A stretch of DNA of 64,000 nucleotides, taken from the NCBI RefSeq assembly GCF_025403485.1, contig NZ_CP099966.1, positions 1,922,001 through 1,986,000 on the forward strand, written 5' to 3'. The translations under genes were made by a program, and so were the position numbers. This document shows positions 25,753 through 38,100 of this stretch, piece after piece (position 1 is the first letter of the stretch; the number at the start of each line of letters is the position of its first letter). The DNA comes from Chryseobacterium paludis. Lineage in GTDB: Bacteria > Bacteroidota > Bacteroidia > Flavobacteriales > Weeksellaceae. The notes beneath the pieces were generated by a model. It was given only the letters and a program-made list of their open reading frames with translations. It ran no database searches and was not told where the DNA came from.

Positions 25753-27279
25753 TTAATCTGTTTTTAAAACATCAATCTCCTTTTTAATTGAGATCATGTA
25801 TAATGTTAATTCTTCTATTTTCTGCAGTAGTTTGATTTGGAAGTCTCCTACTGAAAGTCCATTATCCATCATCTCTTTTGCAGAAGGAATTTCTGGGAGG
25901 TGACTTTTTTCGGAGATGAATTTTTCAAGATCACCAATCTCCCTTAGATTATAATCGGATGCAAAGACATGATCCGCAGTAGGTGTCGCAGTAATCACTA
26001 CATCCTTTGCTTCAATTTTACCATATAGAGCCATATTACCTGCATCTGATAAAAACAATCTTGGTCCAGATGATCCATCTGTAGAATAATTCCAGAACTG
26101 CAATCCATTACCATAACCTCCTGTCATATTGTAGATTGCCCATTTATTAGCCGTACCAAATGCTGTTTTGGTTGGATTTTGTAAGAGAAGAGCACCTCCT
26201 TCATTACTACTAACTTGTGATGCTATAACTCCCTGCACATCTAGTTTCTGCTGTGGATTATCAGTACCGATTCCGACATTTCCATTCGGGATTATTCTCA
26301 TAAGTTCTGACATCGCAACAGGAGAATCCTGGGCAACCTTTTGATAACTGGAAGACAAAAATCGAATACCATCGTTACCAGCAGTTACAGCGGTCTTATA
26401 GCTAGGATAAGATCCACTACTTGACAGCCAGCCAAAAGCTGTTGTATTATCTGCTTTTGCACCATAACTCATATAGGTTTCCGCATTACTTCTTAATGAT
26501 CCCCAATTATTGACGGAACCATCTTCATAACGGATAGAAAACGCATTGACTCCTGTTGTGCCATCAGTATTGCCCACCAAAATATTTCCCCAGACATCTA
26601 GTTTAGATCTTGGATTACCTGTTCCAATTCCTACATTTCCATCTGTGTTAACCTTCAATCCTATTTTAGCACTTTCAGATGAAAAAAGATTTCCAACCCA
26701 TAAATCCCATTCATTTGTCATGGGTTGGCGGTCTACATTCTCAGTAGTATTTCCTCGGTTGTCTAAAACATTCCATGCCTGATTTTTATTAATAGATCTG
26801 ACTTTAACAACTAACTGCATTTTTTGTTCTGAAACACCTAGTGTCTTCAGGGCTCTGATTCGAAATTTTGATAGCCCTCCATTAACATCTACGGTAAAGC
26901 ATACATTTGTACTTCTATCAACATAATTATTCTTATTTACAGCCCCACACTCTCTCCAAATATTTTGATTATAATGTGAAGTTGCTGCAATATGAGTAGC
27001 CGCTGAAGCAATATTTCCTCTGGTATATGCAATAGATATTTCATAAAACCCTGATGCATTAGCAGCTACAGATTCAAATCCGACAAATTCTATATAATCT
27101 CCAATTTGATAGTTCTCAGGGAATTCAAGCTTAACATTATACTCAGATATTTTTAAATTTCGAATGCTCTCATCATCCAAATGCACATAGCTATCGATCA
27201 AATCCCCAAACTGGCTTTCTGTTGGTCTCTTTCCTACTTTAAAATATTCTTTTAAGGCTGCTATTGTTTTTTTTGCCAT
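25753..27279 (-). CDS. tail-fibre-like protein with GxxGIGT repeats (paralogue)
   Basis: 508 aa, paralogue of the 485-aa protein. It shares the first 40 residues and the last 80 (LPEIPSAKEMMDNGLSVGD, then QIKLLQKIEELTLYMI). Two GIGT repeats are seen (NVGIGTGNPRSKLDV and NVGIGTDNPQQKLDV). The beta domain at about 45-175 differs strongly, and a middle part of about 215-430 carries weak repeats of the kind found in fibre shafts. The difference in the region after the shared module looks like domain swapping between paralogues. No signal peptide. First of three tightly packed genes; 80 bp separate it from the 1595-aa gene, with a hairpin in between. Confidence 0.8.
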   Translation of the reverse strand: MAKKTIAALKEYFKVGKRPTESQFGDLIDSYVHLDDESIRNLKISEYNVKLEFPENYQIGDYIEFVGFESVAANASGFYEISIAYTRGNIASAATHIAATSHYNQNIWRECGAVNKNNYVDRSTNVCFTVDVNGGLSKFRIRALKTLGVSEQKMQLVVKVRSINKNQAWNVLDNRGNTTENVDRQPMTNEWDLWVGNLFSSESAKIGLKVNTDGNVGIGTGNPRSKLDVWGNILVGNTDGTTGVNAFSIRYEDGSVNNWGSLRSNAETYMSYGAKADNTTAFGWLSSSGSYPSYKTAVTAGNDGIRFLSSSYQKVAQDSPVAMSELMRIIPNGNVGIGTDNPQQKLDVQGVIASQVSSNEGGALLLQNPTKTAFGTANKWAIYNMTGGYGNGLQFWNYSTDGSSGPRLFLSDAGNMALYGKIEAKDVVITATPTADHVFASDYNLREIGDLEKFISEKSHLPEIPSAKEMMDNGLSVGDFQIKLLQKIEELTLYMISIKKEIDVLKTD

Positions 27280-27298
27280 AATTTTGTTTTTTCATGAT

Positions 27299-27331
27299 CA
27301 GTCCCTCCTCCCACATGGTTGGGAGGAACTG
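27299..27331 (-). other. hairpin between the 1595-aa gene and the fibre-like genes
   Basis: TCCTCCCA and TGGGAGGA pair, extended by CAGT/ACTG across a three-base bulge. On the minus strand the stem is followed by A-rich, not T-rich, sequence, so it is not a normal terminator. It could stabilise or process the mRNA between the large-protein and fibre genes. Confidence 0.55.
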
Positions 27332-27359
27332 ACTCATTTTTATTAATTATAATTAAGGG

Positions 27360-30300
27360 TTAGTTAGGGCTAACGATAAATGTTTGCTCGATGATCATTC
27401 CATCAGTTCCATCGGAAGAAATTCCACCAATGTTTGTTGAAGAATCCGGACTGTACAGGGTGATAATTCTGTCATCCTTGCTAAACATACCTGAGGTATT
27501 TTCCGCAACAACTTTAAAATGGTAGTAAATAGGATTCCCGTCTGCATCTTTTACTGTAAGCGGATCCAATCCTATTTTTTCTAATCGCAAGAAAATCGTA
27601 TGATCATTAATATCAAATATTTCTTTAGGAATCCAGGCATCAGTATTTGTCTGGGGATCGTTTTCAAAAAGAAATAACTGCACTTTTGAAGTATCATTTG
27701 GAACAATATTCATTCTTGCCACTTCTTTCCAATTCCCTTGATTACTCATTTGATAAAGGTGATATCTACCTTTATAGCATTGTTCATTCCAGCTCAGCAG
27801 ACCTGAAGTAACCACATTTCCGGTAATCGGATTAGATTCAAATTTCAATTCCGGTGATTCTGGTAAAACATTTTCTGTAATAGTTGTAATCATCAATTTT
27901 GAGGCTTCAGAAGGTGCATATTCTGTTACAATTACATCGGATTGATTGTTTCCACTATAATTTGCTTCTGCATATTCTACTTCAGCTTCTACCGTTACAC
28001 GATAGTACAACGGATCACTGAAAGGAACTTGAGGTAAATCTGAAAACCCATCTTCTAAAACCCATGTCTCATGATCCAACATTCCTGCCGCTTCAAGGTC
28101 AAGTTCTTTAACCAGCTCCATTGTTCTTACAGAGACTGCATCCTGCATATTAAGAGCACGGTATAGTTTTGCTTTCTTAATATTGTAGATTTTGTTGTAC
28201 GAATTGATTGTCACTTCCATTTTTGGTAAAACATTCTGTTCTTTATTTTCCAGAACAGGGATCACACTTTTAATTTCAGGAGTTCGCAATGGGAATGAAT
28301 TAACCATTCTTACCGGGCCAACAGCAGGACTTAATTCTCCCTGAACCAATTGAGCGTTGGTTTCCTTTACAGCATAGAAATAAACACTTGTAGAGGCACC
28401 ATCTAATGTGAAATCGACAAATAGTGTTTTATTGGTTCCCAAAACTTTCATCATTGGAGCCATATCGAACTCTGGACTGGTGGGATTCAGGAAAGTTCCA
28501 TTTTTATCTCTAATTGACTGAGCTTTTGGAATGGGTTGATAAGTTCCTCCTTTAATATGCTGATACAGAATTGGAATCTCTGTAAGAGGAACAAATGAAT
28601 TCTGAATCGTTTCCCTTACAAAATCATAGAATGTTAATTTCCCAAATCTTCCATTTGCATCCGGATGAATAATTTCATGCAGCATATCCTGAATATGATG
28701 ATACTCCAAGGGGCTAATACTATCGTTATAGTAGCCGTTATGCTGAACAATGAATTCGTTGATACTTCTAAACAATGCTTTATTATTCGGAATAGGAAAA
28801 CCATATCCATTATACTCTCTGAACTTGCTTGTTGAAGGATCAAGTGTTGCATTCGCCAGTTCCAATAATCTGGCATTGAAAAATTCATCATTATTATGGG
28901 TGCGTATATCTTCTATAGAGTCCGCTGTTGGAGTAGCATTATACCCTTCTGTATATTCATATAATGAACTTAATAGAATATCATCATTGCTGCGAAGATA
29001 CATTACACTAAATGGCCTGTGTCCAAAACTAGTTGTAAACGCATATGATGAACGTCCAAAATAATCTGGTCTTGTAGCATATTTTGCACCCAATGGTTGC
29101 TCTGGAGTTTTAGGAGCTTCAATTCTTCTTCCAAACATCATGGTAGGAATGGAAATTCTCGATTTATAATCATTGTAGGTGAGATCAATGCTCCGAGCCC
29201 CGAAAATACTGTACTTTTCCAATACATCAGGATCCTGAGGAATTACAAAATCTTTCGTCAGTCGGCATGGTGCATTATAATAAAGGTATGCTCTGTATCC
29301 TGGATAGAAATTTACCTCTTCTGTTCTTGAAAAATTATCCGGCTGTAAAGGATCAGTTGCAAAAGATTCATCCAAAGCAAATAATCTTAAATCTCCGGTT
29401 CCTATATTATCAATACGAATTACTTTAAGTGTTCTCAGTTCCTTTCCCTGCTGACCGGCGACGGAAACACGTACACTTCCTCTATACCATTGTACACTGT
29501 CCGCATTGGCAATCATTGAATGTTGAGGATGGTGACTCAATGTATATCCCGGGAAATTAAGTTCATATAATCCTGAAAAAGGGGCACCATTAGTCTCTGC
29601 TCTTTTGATATTGGCATGTTTTTTTATTCCTCTGAATTTTCTGAAATAGGTGTTGTAGGTTATATCTGGAGCTACTCCTGATTCGACTGTAATTTCTTCA
29701 GTATAAATAGGCCAATTGTCTCCAATTTTAATTTTCAGAGGGTGTGGATTTGATGTTCCCCAGGTTGTCGTATTTTGCATATTTTCCACAACCATAAAGG
29801 ATTCATCTACATTGGGTACTACAAAATTAGCAGGATCAAAAACCACTGGTGTATTTTGTCCAAAAGCATTTCCAACCTGTTTTTTATAAATATGAAAGAT
29901 CGGAAAGTCGGGATCGCTACCTGAAACGATATTATCAATAATATAATCGTCAGCTCCTACTTTAAAAATACCACCAATATAATTTTGAAACTCTCCGACA
30001 GGAATCGTAGGGTTTAAAACCTGTGCAGGACTTGTAGCCGTAGCTGTACTGCTTAATTGTAACCCTTTTGTTTTAACTACAGAAACCAATGGATTTCCAG
30101 AAAGATCCGTTATCGTATCTACTACTCCAAACACCTGGTTAGGGATTTCAGGGCGATAAAATACTTCTATCTGATCAGCAAATAATTCTTCATTATCAGG
30201 TAGCGGATTAAAGGTAGACAGATCTACACCATTTATAGCTTTTTGATAAGAAATCATATCTTGTGATGCATCATATTCCATGGTAAGTCTCACCAAAGTT

Positions 30301-32147
30301 TTATCATTGGCCAAATTCTGCGCATACATATCTTGCTCATTCTGAGAAGTAAGCAATAATGGCAGCTCTTCCTGAATTAAAAAAGCATTAACACTGGAAG
30401 GCGGCAATAAAGTATTTGCAGGTCTTATCTTTGACTCCACTTGCCATACTTTCTCTGATAATTTTGATCTTGAGAACCAATTGACCCCGTAGGAACCATA
30501 TACATGTTTTCCTGATCTTGTTTCTTTATGTACATAAGCTGGATTTCCAAAATCCGGAAGCCCAATAGCTACAGTTTCATTATATGATTCGTTACCATCT
30601 GAAAATACATTTCTAAAATTAGGATCGTTTGGTAATTCAGGAAGCCTCCATTCTGTTTCATCACTTGATCTATATTCGATACCCACATGAACAGGATAGG
30701 TAAACTTAGACATATCAAATTCCTGATTGGTATAATAAAATGGACTGTCAGCAGGTTCATCCGGAGTCATTTCTTCCGTCATTAAGCTTAAATATCTTCC
30801 TGTACCATCATGGGTATATCCATCAGAATCAGTAAGACCGCTCATTGTAGTTCCTGCAGTAGGATCGGCTGATACCATTCCTGGAACCGGTTCTTTTAAA
30901 ATAACCGGTAAACACAAACGTTGATCATCCAATGATGTAGGTAATGTAATCGAAATATGATTAAGCTCATTAGCGCCCTGCCCGTTGCCTAAATCTGCAA
31001 GCGTAACATAATAAGCGGCATAGATATATTGATCGTTATTATAAATCTGATCGCTCATATCCAGGTATCCCAAGCCTAACATTCTTGCAGTATGATAATC
31101 AAGCCCCGCCATTTGAAGATTATTAAAGTGAGAAAACTCCAAAGGGTTAGGATCACTCTGATCATCATTCAGGTAGTAATAATCAAGAGCTAAAGGGTTA
31201 GCAGCATTATTACTTAGTTCCAGATATCTCTTAACAGAATGTTTAATCGTATTTTCAGGATCATCCAATTCATTCCATCTTCTCTGATAATTTTTGATAT
31301 TTACAAATTCATTATCATTATATCTTGGCCAGACAGCATGTATAGGATGATGATCCGGATCCGGATCCAGTCTGTATTTTAGTACTTCATCATCATCCAA
31401 GGAAAGTCCAAACTTTCCAATTTCTTCCCAATTACTCTTAAAGACCACATCTTCATAAAATTCAAAATCAACTTTTGTAATAATTGTATTGGTAGGTAAA
31501 AATCGAACACTTCTTCCATTTTCAGCAAATATTTTTTCCGAAAAATCGACAATATTCTTTCTGAATGTAACATTCTTTGGTAATCCCAATAGGTCAGTTT
31601 CTACAGAGAGAATTTCTGTTTTTGCTTTCCCATCTGATTGTGGAGTAAGTTGCGTAGAGAAAAATAATTTTTCTCTACATTCAACTTCAATGATATTACT
31701 TCCATACTGTTCCAAAAACTCTTGTGGATTTGAAAATGGATCGACTGTATTTCTTACTTCGTGATATTTACTGATATTTCGGAAATACACATAAAACATT
31801 CCCACTTCACGACCCCCATACAACCATAGACCTTCTGAGTCAACGACTGTTGTGGGAGAGTCTGTAAGGTAAAGACTTCTGACTTGAGGATTGTAAGACG
31901 TTCTGAATATTCTTACGAAATCATCCTCTTTATTAAAACCTTTTGGCACACCTGAATAGTTACCTCCTTTTGGCAGGTGTTCTGCAGCTGGACCTTTCAG
32001 TGTCCATCTTAAATGAATTCCCGGAGTACTGTCTTCTCCCTTGGATCCGGCAGCTTGCACATATAGACAATTCGATTGTAAAAGAACATTAGTAGTAGGA
32101 AGTGATCCTGCAGCCCTATTTGTATTATTATTTATATTGAAAGACAT
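27360..32147 (-). CDS. giant hypothetical protein, 1595 aa
   Basis: Continuous 1595-codon frame with no signal peptide, membrane segment or type IX sorting domain. It begins MSFNINNNTNRAAGSLPTTN and soon contains PGIHLRWTLKGPAAEHLPKG (about 42-61). The remainder is beta-rich and tyrosine/asparagine-rich. The last 350 residues look like fibronectin-type beta sandwiches (repeated phrases on the pattern of PEIKSVIPVLEN and LYRALNMQD, then RYHLYQMSNQGNWKEVARMN). I do not recognise a catalytic motif or a named family. It is separated from the upstream 2271-aa gene by 2 bp, so the two are translationally linked and probably work together. Cytoplasmic at synthesis; any export route is unknown. Confidence 0.8.
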   Translation of the reverse strand: MSFNINNNTNRAAGSLPTTNVLLQSNCLYVQAAGSKGEDSTPGIHLRWTLKGPAAEHLPKGGNYSGVPKGFNKEDDFVRIFRTSYNPQVRSLYLTDSPTTVVDSEGLWLYGGREVGMFYVYFRNISKYHEVRNTVDPFSNPQEFLEQYGSNIIEVECREKLFFSTQLTPQSDGKAKTEILSVETDLLGLPKNVTFRKNIVDFSEKIFAENGRSVRFLPTNTIITKVDFEFYEDVVFKSNWEEIGKFGLSLDDDEVLKYRLDPDPDHHPIHAVWPRYNDNEFVNIKNYQRRWNELDDPENTIKHSVKRYLELSNNAANPLALDYYYLNDDQSDPNPLEFSHFNNLQMAGLDYHTARMLGLGYLDMSDQIYNNDQYIYAAYYVTLADLGNGQGANELNHISITLPTSLDDQRLCLPVILKEPVPGMVSADPTAGTTMSGLTDSDGYTHDGTGRYLSLMTEEMTPDEPADSPFYYTNQEFDMSKFTYPVHVGIEYRSSDETEWRLPELPNDPNFRNVFSDGNESYNETVAIGLPDFGNPAYVHKETRSGKHVYGSYGVNWFSRSKLSEKVWQVESKIRPANTLLPPSSVNAFLIQEELPLLLTSQNEQDMYAQNLANDKTLVRLTMEYDASQDMISYQKAINGVDLSTFNPLPDNEELFADQIEVFYRPEIPNQVFGVVDTITDLSGNPLVSVVKTKGLQLSSTATATSPAQVLNPTIPVGEFQNYIGGIFKVGADDYIIDNIVSGSDPDFPIFHIYKKQVGNAFGQNTPVVFDPANFVVPNVDESFMVVENMQNTTTWGTSNPHPLKIKIGDNWPIYTEEITVESGVAPDITYNTYFRKFRGIKKHANIKRAETNGAPFSGLYELNFPGYTLSHHPQHSMIANADSVQWYRGSVRVSVAGQQGKELRTLKVIRIDNIGTGDLRLFALDESFATDPLQPDNFSRTEEVNFYPGYRAYLYYNAPCRLTKDFVIPQDPDVLEKYSIFGARSIDLTYNDYKSRISIPTMMFGRRIEAPKTPEQPLGAKYATRPDYFGRSSYAFTTSFGHRPFSVMYLRSNDDILLSSLYEYTEGYNATPTADSIEDIRTHNNDEFFNARLLELANATLDPSTSKFREYNGYGFPIPNNKALFRSINEFIVQHNGYYNDSISPLEYHHIQDMLHEIIHPDANGRFGKLTFYDFVRETIQNSFVPLTEIPILYQHIKGGTYQPIPKAQSIRDKNGTFLNPTSPEFDMAPMMKVLGTNKTLFVDFTLDGASTSVYFYAVKETNAQLVQGELSPAVGPVRMVNSFPLRTPEIKSVIPVLENKEQNVLPKMEVTINSYNKIYNIKKAKLYRALNMQDAVSVRTMELVKELDLEAAGMLDHETWVLEDGFSDLPQVPFSDPLYYRVTVEAEVEYAEANYSGNNQSDVIVTEYAPSEASKLMITTITENVLPESPELKFESNPITGNVVTSGLLSWNEQCYKGRYHLYQMSNQGNWKEVARMNIVPNDTSKVQLFLFENDPQTNTDAWIPKEIFDINDHTIFLRLEKIGLDPLTVKDADGNPIYYHFKVVAENTSGMFSKDDRIITLYSPDSSTNIGGISSDGTDGMIIEQTFIVSPN

Positions 32148-32149
32148 GT

Positions 32150-35100
32150 TTATTCGTTTATTTTAATATTTTTAGCAACAATTGTTTTGGAAATGTCATA
32201 TTTATCCCCGTTCCAAACTTTATAAATGAATTGGAAATTCATTTCATTTTCTACAATAGATTTCCCTGTATTCATGATAAGAGCCTGGGCGTAATCTTTT
32301 GAATAGATCATACTGTAATTACTATCTGGAAGAAGTTTTCCTGAACTATTCGGTTTTACGACTTCAATCATTCCTTGGTTTTTCGGATCATTAAGATCTA
32401 CTGTTGATCCTTTTACCCTATTAATATTTTCAATTGGAATCTTAGGATGATTGAACGGCTCTGGATTTCTCACAAGAATGGCAATAACTTTTCCTGTTGC
32501 CGGATCAATAATTTTATTAAATTCAGTCGTAGGAGCATCTTCCTGTGGAGTAACCCCAAACAATCCCTGAACAATCCTGTCAAACGGATGTTGATATTGC
32601 ATTGCAATTGCCTGACTTAAAGGATTCGTACATACATTTTTCGGATCGGTATTAATGATATCCCAGGCAGCATTAATCTTATCTGCAGTCAAAGATTTTT
32701 CAATACTGTAAACAGCTGGTTTCTTTTTATCAAGCCCATTTTCATCCTTATAATCAATAAGATAACTACTTACCTGCGCTTCAAAATCCTTATATCGAGA
32801 AGTCTGGAAAACAAACTTGTGAACTTCTTTAGCATAATCCTGCTTAATTTGTTCTGTTATATTAGCAAGATCAATTGTGTCGGTTCCCCAATAGAAATTC
32901 AGAACCTGAGCTGTATAAAGTTTTTGAGGCTTTAATTTCTTAGGAGTTGCAATTCGGTAGGTAGATTTTGGCTTAACCATTGTTATAATTCCTGTACAGT
33001 TAACTCCACTGTTTAGCAAATTAAAATACTGATTCATCACAGGAGGAATTGCTGGGTTATCATCATTTGCCCATTCTTCAAACGTTTGAGGAATATCAAC
33101 CGGTGAAGTGACAATATCCTGATAAGTAGCATCTAAAATCGGCGGATTTATGATCGAAATTCCTTCTACAGGATCTTTGATAATGATTTTCATAGCACCA
33201 CCTAACTTTTCCATATCCCCATATTTCTCCCATCCGTCTAATAGTTTAGAAACATAACTTGATGTAAAGTATAAGGATATTTTTGTCGTTTCATCATCAT
33301 AGAACAGCGGTTTTGCACTGACTATATTTCCGTCTGCATTTGGATAAGAACGTTGATAATCAATATAAGCTCTTAATGAGGTGTGAGGATATTGATCAGG
33401 ATGCGGAGTCTGATGATCTATAACAGTTCCATTGGTATCACGGATTTCCCCGGTAGTATCTTCTAAAATAACATCAGCACCATTCTGATCTTTAAGCTTA
33501 ATTTCACCATAAGTAGCATCTTTATCTAAATGGAAGAATCCCAGAGGTCCACCCGTACGGAATGTATAAGCATAACTGTATTCTTTAGCATTCAATCCAT
33601 TATCAACAGTATCTTTTAGCTTAAACCTTACATAGTAAGACGTATCAGGTCTCCAGATCGGCTGAACTGATTTTGTAAGGGCAGTAACTGCAGCCTGAGC
33701 ATCCTGAGTAATAGCGTCTTGAGTAGGAATATCTACATTATAAGCATAATCTTCTACAGACATCCATTTAATCTCATGAAACAATGTAAAGCATTTCTTC
33801 TGATCAACACAATTCCCTAGATCTTTTAAAATTGAAATAATCTCTCTACAAGCATTATCAAATAATGTTTTAAAGAAAGAGTAATCATTCCAACCCCCTT
33901 TAATAATAGTCTCAATCGTTACGATCTGTCTTCTTAAAATCTCATTAAGATACTCGTATCCCGGATTTTCTTTGATAAATATATAGTACGCATTCAACAA
34001 TGGAGAATTGCTCACTACAGGATCAGCGCTAAATTCACCAAATTCCTGAGCAGAAAGATTAGTAGCTAAATTGCATAACTTCTGATCTACACAAAGATTC
34101 ATCCTTTGTAACAGATTATTGATCTGTTTTAATTTGGTCTTTAAAATTTCAAAACGAGCTATGATCTCAGGATTATTATCCGGATTACCATTGATATATT
34201 CTTTTAAATCCAATAAGTACTTATTGTATTGTTCTACGTTTATGATCAGTAGATCTGATGGAATACCCGATGATTGTAGAATATCTAAAATATAATCATA
34301 TGTTCCTGATTCTATATTTTCATTGATCATTCGAACATAGTTATACTCTTTAACTCCAGGAGAAGGGTTTTTCCTATCAAAAGGCAAGATGAAATTATTG
34401 TTGTAATATTTTACCAGTTCAGGATATATCTTACAAACAATTTCGTACTTCTCTTTTCTTGTTCCTTCACATCCTTGTGATTGTAATTGAGCCAGTTGAT
34501 ATTCAAGTTCAGCATATAATGCAGGATCACTTGGTAGCACTGGATCTACTATTCCACCATTATCCAAGGCAATCTGATATCCCTGATCCATTAATACCGC
34601 CATCTGTTGCAAAACAAGATCAATCTGTGCATTGTCTGTCACATCAGGAGTAATAACAATTTTTGTAATACCATTCGTAGGTATGTTATCAGGAGAAATC
34701 GGATTTTGAAGTTCATCCTTAGAATAATATTTATCCTGTACATCATATTGTACTACGGACTGTGTATTCGTAAGATCAACAAGCGGACTGTAATAAGCTA
34801 CCGTTACCCCTGTACTGTAGGTACTTAATTTCAATGAAACCTCTTTCGACGGATTTGGCAACATAATCGTAAGCGAAGAATGGTTCTTAAACAGTAATGA
34901 TTGGTTAAAACCATATAGGTTTATTTCATCAGAAACCTGAGCATGATCTCCCTGCATTACAGGATTTCCATTTGAATCTACTGTATATTGAACATCACCC
35001 GATATTTGATAAGAAGCTCCTTCACTTTGGAAGAAATTAGACGTTGAAGCATAATAAAGCGTATTCAACGGCTTTTCTAAGAAATCAGAAACTGAGCTTT

Positions 35101-38100
35101 CAATATGTTGTCCTTCACAGAATAATGTAGAAGCCAAAACTCCATATTGTTCCGGAATAAACCATCCGGGATTTCCCTGTTCAGTGTAGGAGAATGGGGT
35201 CATTCCCAACAATCTGATTGCATTATATTGATTATCTTTTTTCTGCCACTGTCCTACTTTCAGGTTATTTAACTCTGGATTATTTGGTTCCATCGCTTTA
35301 AAAGGATCATAAGGTACCCAGCCTGAAGTCCCATCGTTACCTAAGATTTCAATTTTCTCCAATGAATACTGATGCTTTACCTGTCTTAGTTCCAGACCTT
35401 TCATTACTTTATCAGGTGGAATAAGATCTACTGAATTACCTGCAGCACTGGTATAGCCCCCGATAATACTGTTTGTAACAGTGTTTGGACGTAATCCTTT
35501 TGTTGTTTTGATATCAATATAGGTATCCAAAGGCACTACATTTTTAATCGAATTAAAGGCTGGTATTGTATCCGGACTTACCTGTTGTAGATCAAACGTC
35601 TCATTCGTCAACATACTCACTCCTTTTACAAGACTATCCGTCTGATCCTGAATTTCTGTAAATGGATTCACAGGATCTCTTTCCACTGTTTTATTGAATT
35701 CCCATTTAAGCTCAACTTTAACACTGAAACTGATTTTAAAGAACAGGATCTTTAATTTAAATGCAACACTAAATGCACCATAAATTAAGAACGGCTTCGG
35801 TGATTCTACGGCGAGAAGAATTGTAACCGCTGCATAAATACGGATGATCTTCACATCAATATCAATCGCTAATCCTGCTTCGAAATAAGCACCCATCTGA
35901 GGTTTTTGGAAACTGATCTTTCCTCCAAGTTCAAGGTAAGCAAGTACAAAGATCTTAACCGGACCGAATTTTCTGTCGAATCTGAATTCTCCTCTAGCTC
36001 CCGCTTCAATTCCTTTTCCGGAAATCATTAAGAATGCCTTCAGAGTAAATAGATCTTTCAATAGTTTCGCCTGAATCGGATTTTGTTTTGTTCCGAAATT
36101 AATGTACCAGGCTGAAGGATTATTAAAGAAGAAACCAGCCTGAATTTCTGCGTACAATTTGATGATATCACCTGATTCTTCAGGGAATTTATAATCCGCT
36201 CCGAATCCGAACTCCAATGAATTGTCTCCAAAAATAAAGAAAGCAAAGAATGGTGGATCATCCTGGTAAGTCACCCTACTGGAAAGAAGTTTCATTCTCG
36301 CATCCACCATAACCATGGATGGAAGTGATAATAATAACATGGCGTTAGCAGAAATAATATTTCCGTTAGCCATCGTATCTCCAAGCAATGCTCCTACTCC
36401 TAAAGAGAATGGAAAGCTATATTGTTCTGTCTGATCCGGGCGACTGAATTTTTTAACCCCAACTCCCCTAGCTGGAGCCGTATAATATTCATACCAGGTA
36501 TTCTCAGAAGTCATATTGATTGCTTTCTTTTCTGCAACATACCGGTAACCAAGCAAACCACGGAAACCATAGATGGATACAGGTCCTAACGCAATCGGGT
36601 TCGGAAGCTCAATATTGGCATCGATCAGAAATGCAGGATATTTCGGCGCTAAACGCATATCTACTCCACCTGTAATTCGGGGATTTTTCACCTTAAGGCT
36701 CACTCCACCCTGATATTCCTGGAATTCTCCAGGCTCAGGAATAGACAACCAACCTTTGATTGAAACCGTCGGATCGTTTGAGTTAGCCGGAATCACCATA
36801 TCCACGTGGATCGTTTGGATATGAAGATATGAGTTATGTGGTTTATTTTGAGTCACATCATCATCGATCGTATAATAGAATTTAATTCCGTCCCCACGGG
36901 CATCAATTCCTGCAACTCCAATACTTACCCCACCATCGAAACCGAAGTAGTTGTATTTACGAATATGATCTCCGAATTGTCTTTCATGAGAACCAAAGTG
37001 GATTGCGGTTACCGAAACCTCTACAGGACCAATTGGAAGCTTAATAGGCTTTGGAAGCGTCATATTTCCTCCATTCACTCTGAAGTCGATGCTGCCATCG
37101 CTATAAATTCTTAAAGTAGAAATACTTAAAGTTTGTCCTTTTAATAAACCACCAAGTAAATCATCTACAAATTCGACATCAGCTGATGCTCCGATGAAAA
37201 ATTTATCATCTTCTTTCCCTAATTCAACTGACTTTAGATGTAGTTTAAAAACTCCGGGCAAAGTAATAGAAGGATCAAAAGGTGGTACAGCAGCAGCAGC
37301 TAGACGGAAATCACCATCAGCTTCTATGTGTCCCTTTACATTAATATTAGCAGGATTCCCGTTTGAGTCAGTAAATTTTGGAATAAACAATTGCCCTTCA
37401 ATATTAGAAGAAACAACAGAATTCTGTTTTAAGGTAACATCAAAAGACTTGAAACCTACTTTGAATCCATCTTGTGAACCAATCCTTTTCCAAAGAATAT
37501 TATTACTTAAACCTGATAAATAAGACTGGTAAGCTGCGGCATTCGAGAAAGTGATCGGATCTGTTTGACCTAAAGGCTTTAAGGAAAGCGGGAATTTAAA
37601 CGGATAAGGAAATTCTGATGATGAACTGATCGTCTGAAGAGTTGTTTTCAGTTCCGTGTAATCATCTATTTCAACTTCAACCATTGCCTCGGTCGTTGTA
37701 TCCTTTTTGTATAACGTAACTGGATATTCAAAATTGAATTTACTGTTGTAATACTCAAATGGAACTCCCGGATTTACAATTGGCACTGATTCTAGCATAA
37801 TTGTTCCCGAAACTCCTCCTGTTCCTACCAGTAAATCATACCCACCTAATCTTAGTGATGTCGTTGTATTTTCTGGTGGTGTATTATCGTTATGGAACCA
37901 TTTTGGAGGGAAGGTCACTGAAATGGCCCGGGCATATACTCCGATAAAGTCATTGGGTCTTCCATCTGCATCGGCTTCCGCAATATTTGAAGTTTTACTT
38001 AAGTCTACTTTTAAACTTTCAATCTGCAGAATCAAGCCCGTATTTCCAATACTTGCATAAGAAGGCTGTAGAGATCCTGACAGATCCATCTGATATCCGA

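Noticed and set aside
23751..27279. Prophage, because of tail-fibre-like repeats and a holin-family gene at 16076
   Set aside because: No capsid, portal, terminase, tail tube, integrase or lysis gene is present, and the holin-family protein is the widespread chromosomal type 7 kb away.
36836..37523. Plus-strand open frames of about 90-110 codons inside the 2271-aa gene
   Set aside because: They lie antisense to a long continuous frame, have no promoter or coherent protein features, and are shadows of its codon usage.
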